Assembly (NCBI GenBank): GCA_945859605.1
Contig: OX243824.1
Coordinates: 21,082,785-21,146,784, forward strand
From: Lumbricus rubellus
Taxonomy: Eukaryota > Annelida > Clitellata > Crassiclitellata > Lumbricidae
Direction: 5' to 3'
Length of the DNA: 64,000 nucleotides
The position numbers were made by a program, and so were the translations under genes. The notes beneath the pieces are model-generated. The model was given only the letters and a program-made list of their open reading frames with translations. It was not told the DNA's origin and did no database searches. Positions 57,201 to 64,000 of the stretch are shown here, piece after piece. The stretch's first letter is position 1. Every line of letters begins with the position of its first letter.

Positions 57201-60200
57201 GATAGAGGAAGTCCATTCCATAAGGAGGGCAAGCAAAGGATATCGATAGAGCCATGTTGGTCCTGACATGGGGAAAAGAGTTCAAAACAGATCAAAGGAC
57301 CTAAGAGGACGGCTTAATGGACTGTTCACCTTCTTCCTAGTCTTAGTAACCATTGATAGTAACAAAACATCATTATCTCAACTGTACCCATTCTGCATCT
57401 GTCCTGCACTTACCGTATTAGGATCGATGAAAGTAACAAAGTCCACGGTCAAGTATCCCACAATGCCTCGGCTCTTGCATGACTCGGCAATTCTCACGCA
57501 AGCTTCGTTGAGCACCGAGGCCTCGACGGACGACTGGGGAGCGGAAAAACCCCAGACGCTGAACTCACTGTCTGCGTGAATCTGGTCGCCGCTCGAGAGA
57601 ACGGAGATGGCACCATCTGGTTCGATCAACATGTTCACACTGAGTGTCGTGATGCTGTCCGACGGTGGACAGGCCTCAATGACACCACCTGTTATTGCCA
57701 AGTAATTTGCTCACAATGACACCCCCTGTTATTGTCAAGTAATTTGTTAACATTTACTAAATGACACCACCTATTGTCAAGTAATTTGTTTACATTTATT
57801 CAATGACACCACCTATTTTCAAGTAATTTGTTTACATTTATTCAATGACACCACCTATTGTCAAGTAATTTGTTTACATTTATTCAATGACAACACCTAT
57901 TGTCAAGTAATTTTTTTACATATATTTAAACTTTTTCACACTTGTCTACATTTGTTTACATTCATACAAAGCCCTCAAAGATCTAAGATGTGACACTCAA
58001 TGTTTCCTAAAGTCCAAGACCCATACCTCTGACATAGCCAACCGCATCATATGAACTTGCCAAAACCTCACCTCTTGCAATGGAGTTTGTCTTTTACCAA
58101 TGCGCTTTGACAATGCAAGTCTCAATGGTAGTAAGGCAGCCATCCTCTTCCCCCGGGATACCTTTCTCTCCAGTTCAATTCCAAACATCATAACCATAGC
58201 AATCTGACTGTATGCCAGCCTTACCATTTTGATACTGATCTGAAACTGATTTTAACCACTTTGTCTATCGATTTTATTTTGACTAAGCACATGTGCATAA
58301 CTGTATATGTTATTTCCACGAATTTTGGGCACAACAGAAATCTAAAGATTACAATTACAATTTAACACAATGCATTAATGCTGGCATATGCTGGAAAGTA
58401 AAGAAAGAAACTAAATAACAGCAGATCTGCCAGTCAGATGTACAACATAACATGTCTATAATATTACATTACATTGTATATGTAAGCCAGCAGTTACTGA
58501 ATTGCATACCTCTACTCAGAAATGCTTTAAGATATGAATCCCATGAAGGATAGATGCTACGGTTGATTGGTTGCGCAAACTCCGCAGAAAACTGCGGCAT
58601 TTCGTTGAAAATCTTCAAGTAAGAACTTTCCTGAAACAACAGAGAAAACTGCAGTACAGCACCAACCACATTTACCAATGCATTTCATTTGGCAAATACG
58701 ACTGCTCTGAATGTATCGCATTGTATTAACGATTTCTAAAGCACCCCTCGCAGTACTAACCAATCAGAGGCGTTATTTTGTGTAATATTATTTGTGTAAT
58801 TAGAAAAAAACACTGCAAAGTGCAAACATTTGTTTGTATGTGCATTTGTTATAGCGCCCCTTCAAGCTCTCTCTCCTCAGAAGCGCTCCCGAATGCAGAG
58901 CGGACACTGCATCGGAGTTTCACGCCGAAGCGCTGAGCAATTGTGAGTGAAGGACTTGCCCAAGGTCCATACGCGGCGAGGTGGATTCGAACCTCGAACC
59001 TTCCGGCTCCAAGGCAACGACGCCACCACTACATGCTTCTAAATAAAACATTGATTATTTCTGCGAACAATCCATGAACTTACCTGTGTCCATTTATTCT
59101 TCCACTTGTTGCCATACTTCTCCGCTTCCTTTGCCACCCAGTGATAGCATTTGAGATTGCGCGCAACGTCGAGACACGCAATCCCACGACCTTCGAACTC
59201 ATCGTCGATTTTCAACAACCATCGACTGACTTCGATGTTGTCAATGATCAACTGCGTCAGAGCCTCGTACAACTGAAAAGACAACGCACAACTGAAAAGA
59301 CAACGTACAACTGAAAATACAACGCACAACTGAAAAGACAACGCACAACTGAAAAGACAACGCACAACTGAAAAGACAACGCACAACTGAAAAGACAACG
59401 TACGATTGAAAAGACGACGTACGACTGAAAAGACGACGTACAACTGAAAAGACAACGCACAACTGAAAAGACAAGGCACAACTGAAAAGACAACGCACAA
59501 CTGAAAAGACAACGCACGACTGAAAAGACAACGTACAACTGAAAAGACAACGCACAACTGAAAAGACAAGGCACAACTGAAAAGACAATGCACAACTGAA
59601 AAGACAACGCACGACTGAAAAGACAACGTACAACTGAAAAGACAACGCACAACTGAAAAACCACGCACAACTGAAAAGACAACGCACAACTAAAAAAGAC
59701 AACGCACGACTGAAAAGACAACGCACAACTGAACAGACAACGTACGACTGAAAAGACAACGTACGACTGAAAAGACAACGTACGACTGAAAAGACAACGT
59801 ACGACTGAAAAGACAACGCACAACTGAACAGACAACGTACGACTGAAAAGACAACGTACGACTGAAAAGACAACGTACGACTGAAAAGACAACGTACGAC
59901 TGAAAAGACAACGCACAACACAACCAGTAAGGTGTTAATGTGAAGCAATCGCATGTTACAGATGTTACAGTAGTGCTATATAAATTGGGTAACAACTGAA
60001 AATTGCACATGCATTTGAAATGGATACAACCCATAAGTTGGGAAACAGTCTTTAGACAGAGAAATGAACAACAGACAGGGAAACAGCATAAAGAAATGGA
60101 AACAGTCAGCAGACAGGAAAACAGTCTACAGATAGGGAAACAGTATAAGCTTTCCCTAGGCAGGAAAACAGTATACAGTCTGAAATGAACTACAGACAGA

Positions 60201-63200
60201 GAAACAGTATACAGGCAGGGAACCTGTATACAGACAGGGAAACAGTGTGCAGACAAAGAAACAGTATACAAGTAGGAAAACAGTCTGCAGTACAAACGGT
60301 AGTAGCATCAGGAGTTGCCGTTTAACGTCACTGTGTGATAACAAAGATCATTAGCGACACCCTCCTCCTTTGTCCAGGCCTGGGACTGGCACTGGCAGAG
60401 TGCAAACAGTGGTGGAGTTCAGCTGGCAGACAGGGAAACAGCCCATAATGATTGATTTCAAATGTACCTGTTGTAGGCTGTAGATATCAAACTCCCCGGG
60501 TGGCATCATAACATTGGCGCTGTTGAATACACGCTTTGACCCTGACTTCGTTGAGTAGAGATGAGCCAAGTCTGGCTCTGGACCGAGAATGCCAATGCCA
60601 AGATAGTCGGCCACAAAGAGATCGTCCTTGTGAGGCATTCCAGTTATCATGTACGCCTCTCGGCCACGGATCAAGTTCTTGATGCGACTTAACGACCTTG
60701 GACTGTACTTGAGAAGCGTTGATAGACACATTCGATGATTCTACGGTTAAACAGCAAATGATATGGTGATCAATAAATGCATTGATTGATTGATTGATTG
60801 ATTGATTCATTCATTCATTGATTCATTGACTGATAATAATGATTGATTCATTGACTGATAATAATGATTGATTGATTGATAATAATTAATAAGAAAGAAT
60901 CCACAAGCGAGTATATGTATATACAGGGTACACCAAAAAAGACCCCCTAGGTTTTGTGCCAATATATTGGCCAAAACTAAGAATTTTGAAATGAAATTTT
61001 ACAGTCCTAAAGACAATTCATATTTACACATGATGGCCAGATTTCATCAAAATATTTCAAACAGAACAAAAGTTATGCCACTTTTAGATTTGGGACCTCC
61101 TTCAGGTTACCTTTTGGACAACCCACTGACTCGATACAGCACTTATGAATAAGCTGGTGACATGTGTTTGGCTTTCGAGTGGTATTCTGAAGTCTGGAGC
61201 TTACGATTACGATTACGCATGAAAGTCTTTTCCGAAAATACCTTTTCTGAAGAATTTCCTTCTGACAACTGGCATTACAATCTGAAGGAAAAAAGATTTA
61301 AACTCACCGGGAAGCTTTTCGTTGCTTCCGGTACGATCATTTTATATCTTTCCGAGAGATCCGCCTGATCATCGGAGTTTCCGCTGTCAATCGCTGGCTT
61401 CAGACCAATCAGACGACTGTAATATTGGGTCAGTTCATCGCTAATGTCAACCGGTGACACGTAAATAACGTCCACGTTTGGATCTAAAAACACGGTAAAT
61501 TTTCATCAACAAATCAAGTTGCCCATATTCAGTTGGCAAATGTGTCGTAATCATAATCGTAATCTTCAAACTTCTAAAACGGTACTCGAAAGCCAAGCAC
61601 AGGGCACCAGCTTATTCATGAGTGCTGTGTCGAGTCAAAAGGGTTGTCCGTAAGAGTAGTCTGAATATGATCCGGGTAGAGTTGCCATAGGATCAGAGGG
61701 GGCGGGAGAGCTACTAGGGCGGGTGTCGTCTGGGCTGAGAATTGGGTCAGCCACCGGGTGCAAACCAGTGCCTGTGAATAAGCCAAAATCTAATCTAACA
61801 TTTTTAAAGTGCTTCTCACAACAGTGCTAATCAGAAGTGCTCTCAGCGTGACAGGCCCATGAAAAGAGAAAGGTCTTCAAGCAGCAAAAGTTTCAGGTGA
61901 ATTTCCCACCAGAATCCTGCCACGAATTCCAGAGGGAAGGTCATTCCCCATTGAGAGACCCACAATCCCTGGTACCTTTTACTTCACTTTTTGTAAGTGG
62001 CACTTAGAAGTTTGCTGCTTGCGATTGTGATTAAAATACATTCAATCAATCAATCAAAATATTTTACTTTGTAACAAATGAAATAAGTCAGGTTTAAACA
62101 TCATTGCAAATCTATTACAAAATAGGAAGTTCCAAAAGGATCAAAGAAATTCCGCTAACTATCGACTGAATTCATGATAATTATCGATAACGAGGATGAA
62201 AGGAGCTTGCAAACCTCTGAGATCGCAAAGTCTTGACATTTGCAGATTCTGTTCCATATCCAACTGGTTGACAGTTTGACGCAGGTTCTCCGAATAGCCA
62301 AGCGAAGGGATGTGAACGACAACACGCTTCGACTGTTTGATTCGAGGCCAATTAATTGACAAATACTGAAATAAAGAGGATGCAGTCTTAAATGGTCTGC
62401 AAATTCAACATTAAAATATCTAATTAATCCCAGGTCATAAAGGGGCTACAGGTATCGAACCGCATCTTTCAAGAATAAGGAATCCTTGAATCTTTCAGCA
62501 AAATTGTAGCAGTTGAAAACTTAATAATATTGTATCAGTAGATAATTAATTCAGGGAATACTTGGCCAGAATCCCAAAAGCAGAATGAATCCTCTACAAG
62601 CATGTTCCAGACACTTAGCAGTGCTCACTCTTATAATAATAATGATAATGATGATACTGCTACTGCTACTACTACTAATAATAATAATAATGGAAATGGA
62701 AGATGGTCTCACTGAAATTGTTTTGTTCTTTCTGGAATTTTTTTAAAGAATAAAATATGTGAATAATAAATATTAAAAAAATAAAATAAAATAATAATAA
62801 TAGAGACTTAGAGTACACTAAAGTGTCCATAATGTCTACACTATGAGTCTATTCGTGCTTCAGTCAGACCCAAAATGAACCTTAAGCACCCCGAAAAAAC
62901 AACCCCTAAACTCTGACCTTTGACCTGGCTTTGAAGGACTCGAGGTGCTCCATACGCCTGACCTTCAGCTGCTTGCGTATCTGCGCAATCTTCACGCACA
63001 TGATCCACGACATCGCAAGTACTCCGGCCGCCCACTTCTTCCGTCGATACTCCATGTACTCCTTGCGCTGGCGGTACATGCGGAAGGTTGCCTGTACCTT
63101 AGTCGCTGCTAGCTCTTTCCCCGTCGCACCCTTGAATCTAGTACCCTAGAAATAAAATGTAATGTAACATATTCAAAATTTACTTAATCTAAATTTGCGA

Positions 63201-64000
63201 ATTTATGTACAAATATCAAAAACAAAACTGCTACCACATGCATTACTATCTTACTTTTCAAATTCACCAGTGGTACAAGAAACAAGCCGGATTATAAGTT
63301 AATTTCTGCAAGAACTAAAACTATCGCTGAATCAATCAATATCTCGATCAATCAGCCAGGAAATTCATCATTCAATCAATCGATCAATCAACCAGGCAAT
63401 TCATCATTCAATCAAGCAACTGATTACTCAATAAATTCAATCAAAAATTAACCGGCGCGGCTCGAGAGTGAGGCCATTCCATACTGCCAACCACAGAAAA
63501 AGTACGGCTTCTAAAAGCAGTTCCAAATCAGTGAAAATTAATAGTTAATACATGGTCCATCTTTCACACTCACCGGTTTCCTAATAAGTTTCTCAACTTC
63601 GTCGCGGTTAACAATGACTTGAAGCAGATCCTCAACTGTTGGCCTCCCCTCCAACTCAAACTCAAACGAAATGTCAACCAGTCTGCAAATTATATGAAAA
63701 ACAAATCAATCAATCAACACATACATACAATCAACACATACATACAATCAGAGATACATACAATTAGTCATACACACAATGAGTCATACATACAAAATGA
63801 ATTGGTGTAAATTAGTGTGAAACTGAATTGGTGCAAAACAGTGCGAAACTGAATTGGTGTAAATTAGTGTGAAACTGAATTGGTGTAAATTAGTGTGAAA
63901 CTGAATTGGTGTAAATTAGTGTGAAATTTAATTGGTGTAAATTAGTGCGAAACTGAATTGGTGTAAATTAGTGTGAAACTGAATTGGTGTAAATTAGTGT
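54121..64000 (-). CDS. IQCH: IQCH-like protein, C-terminal 711 residues, 13 exons
   Basis: Gene-level entry; exons listed separately. IQCH proteins are conserved in ciliated animals and are linked to sperm/ciliary function and calmodulin binding. Seen, in protein order: an acidic region; an IQ motif ([17 protein letters not shown]); a long basic helix; a conserved [16 protein letters not shown] block; [16 protein letters not shown], like a pre-ATP-grasp domain; then [30 protein letters not shown] and [14 protein letters not shown], which resemble ATP-grasp core strands with acidic metal ligands; and a PGM1-type tail ([18 protein letters not shown]). All exons join in one frame. About 300 N-terminal residues expected from the vertebrate length lie beyond 64000. 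Family call is from memory of IQCH motifs; enzymatic activity is inference. Confidence 0.88.
54208..54931 (-). other. IQCH intron L-M
   Basis: AT-rich; 54270-54370 has a TTTATTTATTGCACAC end typical of a retroelement tail. Nothing else recognised. Confidence 0.6.
54932..55040 (-). CDS. IQCH: IQCH exon L
   Basis: Codes [36 protein letters not shown]. Phase 2 in, phase 0 out. Acceptor gtatggatcag|A, donor AAA|gtaagc. Confidence 0.88.
55434..55495 (-). CDS. IQCH: IQCH exon K
   Basis: Codes [20 protein letters not shown]. Phase 0 in, phase 2 out; acceptor gattacag|GAG, donor ATGAT|gtgagt. The FTVVDS block is conserved in the ATP-grasp/PGM1-type tail. Confidence 0.88.
55578..55835. mobile_element. 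hAT-like MITE, 258 bp
   Basis: Ends CATAGGCGTACGGG / CTCGTACGCCTATG with perfect 8-bp duplication ATTACACA (55570-55577, 55836-55843). The inside has two copies of GTTGACGACTTTTTTTTAGT CGTTCGGG. Intronic between exons J and K. Confidence 0.9.
56134..56259 (-). CDS. IQCH: IQCH exon J
   Basis: 42 codons, phase 0 to 0: [42 protein letters not shown]. Acceptor tgttttcag|CGT, donor AAG|gtacgt. Confidence 0.93.
56645..56827 (-). CDS. IQCH: IQCH exon I: ATP-grasp-like segment
   Basis: 61 codons: [39 protein letters not shown] then a Pro/Lys/Arg-rich insert [26 protein letters not shown] resembles the acidic metal-binding strand of ATP-grasp enzymes. Acceptor tgatttcag|ATG, donor GAG|gtagca. Confidence 0.92.
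57050..57290 (-). mobile_element. LINE 3' end, CR1/L2-like, copy 2
   Basis: In reverse reads [39 protein letters not shown] then the hairpin ATAAAGCACTTCTC..TCAGAAGCACTCCC. Related to 28870-29110; a weaker relative lies at 61795-61960. Lies in the intron between exons H and I, near a separate tail at 56925-56970. Confidence 0.7.
57414..57688 (-). CDS. IQCH: IQCH exon H: ATP-grasp-like core
   Basis: Codes [36 protein letters not shown] then [48 protein letters not shown]. Phase 1 in, phase 0 out. Pattern PDG..VLS..DQI and GYLTVDFV fits ATP-grasp. The acceptor caataacag|GT is the innermost copy of a tandem array (57676-57925). Confidence 0.94.
57676..57925 (-). repeat. ~42-bp minisatellite made of the exon H acceptor
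   Basis: About six units. On the - strand each reads ACAAATTACTTGACAATAG| GTGGTGTCATTG, i.e. intron end, AG and the first 12 bases of exon H. The innermost unit is the real splice site; the outer ones lie within the intron. Confidence 0.92.
58510..58630 (-). CDS. IQCH: IQCH exon G
   Basis: Codes [40 protein letters not shown]. Phase 0 in, phase 1 out; acceptor ttgtttcag|GAA, donor TAGAG|gtatgc. The intron to exon H is 821 bp, and beyond the minisatellite I recognise nothing. Confidence 0.92.
58829..59033 (-). mobile_element. tRNA-derived SINE, family A, full length
   Basis: Sense to IQCH. Its head ends about 50 bp past the exon F donor. Box B complement GGATTCGAACC near 58983. Confidence 0.9.
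59084..59272 (-). CDS. IQCH: IQCH exon F
   Basis: 63 codons, phase 0 to 0: [63 protein letters not shown]. Donor CAG|gtaagt. The acceptor cttttcag|TTG is the innermost unit of a 19-bp array. Confidence 0.94.
59273..59925 (-). repeat. 19-bp minisatellite made of the exon F acceptor, ~34 copies
   Basis: On the - strand the unit is TTGTCTTTTCAG|TTGTGCG (or TCGTACG): 12 intron bases with a full pyrimidine tract and AG, plus 7 bases copied from the exon F start. Nearly every unit is therefore an acceptor-like site. All three frames are largely open, giving long artefact ORFs. Confidence 0.95.
60030..60447. repeat. Degenerate ~20-bp minisatellite, split by a repeat
   Basis: Unit approx. GGGAAACAGTATACAGACA. 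The block at 60030-60295 and a short block at 60423-60447 are separated by 60298-60422. Together with the 19-bp array it fills most of the 1.2-kb intron E-F. Confidence 0.8.
60298..60422 (-). repeat. Dispersed repeat with (AGT)n end, copy 2
   Basis: Reverse copy of 19010-19150 (TTTGTCCAGGCCTGGGACTG GCACTGGCAGAGTGCA). Inserted inside the ~20-bp array. Confidence 0.7.
60468..60740 (-). CDS. IQCH: IQCH exon E: pre-ATP-grasp-like region
   Basis: 91 codons, phase 0 to 0: [86 protein letters not shown]. LGIxxLGPEP is the conserved core. Acceptor aaccgtag|AAT, donor CAG|gtacat. Confidence 0.94.
60785..60900. repeat. (TTGA)n and duplicated TTCATTGACTGATAATAATG
   Basis: Short TTGA array then two copies of a 27-bp unit, in intron D-E. 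Confidence 0.85.
60927..61130. mobile_element. Possible small DNA transposon
   Basis: Imperfect inverted ends GGGTACACCAAAAAAG / CCTTTTGGACAACCC. No target duplication found. A sequence starting GGGTTGGCCATAAAAAACG at 56456 may be a related end. Confidence 0.35.
61116..61216 (+). repeat. Inverted-repeat arm 1 flanking IQCH exon D
   Basis: GGACAACCCACTGACTCGAT..GAATAAGCTGGTGACATGTG..GGCTTTCGAGT..ACGATTACGATTACG. Pairs with 61545-61649 across about 100 bp. Confidence 0.85.
61308..61483 (-). CDS. IQCH: IQCH exon D
   Basis: Codes [58 protein letters not shown]. Phase 1 in, phase 0 out (176 nt, not a multiple of 3). Acceptor gtgtttttag|AT, donor CCG|gtgagt. Confidence 0.93.
61545..61649 (-). repeat. 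Inverted-repeat arm 2 flanking IQCH exon D
   Basis: CGTAATCATAATCGTAATCT..CGAAAGCCAAGCACAGGGCA CCAGCTTATTCATGAG..GACTC.. GGGTTGTCC: reverse complement of arm 1 with scattered mismatches. Confidence 0.85.
62167..62365 (-). CDS. IQCH: IQCH exon C
   Basis: Codes [66 protein letters not shown]. Phase 0 in, phase 1 out; acceptor tttatttcag|TAT; donor TTCA|gtcgat is weak but is the one that keeps frame before the TAG at 62159. Confidence 0.9.
62366..62917 (-). other. IQCH intron B-C
   Basis: Holds (AAT)n-type repeats at 62630-62690 and 62760-62805 and AT-rich sequence. No exon seen. Confidence 0.7.
62918..63145 (-). CDS. IQCH: IQCH exon B: IQ motif
   Basis: 76 codons: [77 protein letters not shown] fits the IQ consensus [IV]QxxxRxxxxR for calmodulin. 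Two donors compete: AAAG|gtcaga (chosen, phase 0) and CCAG|gtcaaa 7 nt upstream, which breaks frame. Confidence 0.94.
63574..63682 (-). CDS. IQCH: IQCH exon A of window
   Basis: Codes [36 protein letters not shown]. Enters in phase 2 (completed by A), leaves in phase 0. Acceptor tttgcag|A, donor CCG|gtgagt. The preceding exon is beyond the window. Confidence 0.88.
63790..64000. repeat. 26-bp minisatellite, running off the window
   Basis: Unit GAAACTGAATTGGTGTAAAT TAGTGT, about 7.5 copies, truncated by the window edge. Preceded by (CATACA)n at 63717-63795. Confidence 0.95.

Noticed and set aside
59039..59954. 216- to 237-codon minus frames rich in [11 protein letters not shown] as new membrane proteins
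   Set aside because: They are the 19-bp splice-site array; only the part from 59272 downwards is conserved IQCH exon F. Retained-array isoforms remain possible and are discussed as a finding.
62925..62930. Donor CCAG|gtcaaa for IQCH exon B
   Set aside because: Leaves phase 2, which cannot join exon C; the site 7 nt downstream (AAAG|gtcaga) gives phase 0.

Overview
This is a repeat-rich, intron-rich animal nuclear genome window with no prokaryotic features. Protein-coding content is carried by short exons with GT..AG borders and one probable GC..AG intron. The rest is introns and one intergenic stretch packed with micro- and minisatellites, tRNA-derived SINEs, LINE 3' ends and small hAT-like DNA transposons. 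The BK-channel exons read like invertebrate (slowpoke-type) proteins. That and the abundance of tRNA SINEs suggest a marine invertebrate, but I cannot resolve the phylum from sequence alone.

Left two thirds, + strand (1837-46396): the C-terminal half of a large-conductance Ca2+-activated K+ channel (BK, Slo1/slowpoke, KCNMA1 family). I could chain 13 constant exons by splice phase from the end of RCK1 through the CxxCH motif, the RCK1-RCK2 linker, RCK2 and the Ca2+ bowl. There is one extra 45-nt symmetric candidate cassette exon in the linker, and three possible C-terminal endings. The pore and voltage sensor lie left of the window.

Right end, - strand (63682 down to 54121): 13 exons giving the last 711 residues of an IQCH-type protein (IQ-motif containing H, a sperm/ciliary protein). 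It has an IQ motif, a pre-ATP-grasp-like region and an ATP-grasp-like C-terminal half. The first part of the gene lies beyond position 64000. The two genes converge tail to tail across about 7.7 kb with no recognisable gene.

The most unusual signal is in the IQCH-like gene. Two introns end in minisatellites whose repeat unit is the intron's own 3' splice site plus the first bases of the next exon (59273-59925 and 57676-57925), so each acceptor is followed upstream by a ladder of near-identical decoy acceptors. A related but different case is a BK intron whose 3' end is a pure TTGA array running into the AG. Other points are a MITE inserted 26 bp from a BK acceptor, inverted repeats bracketing one IQCH exon, a three-deep transposon nest with an 8-bp target duplication at each level, and SINEs that share their 3' tail with local LINEs.
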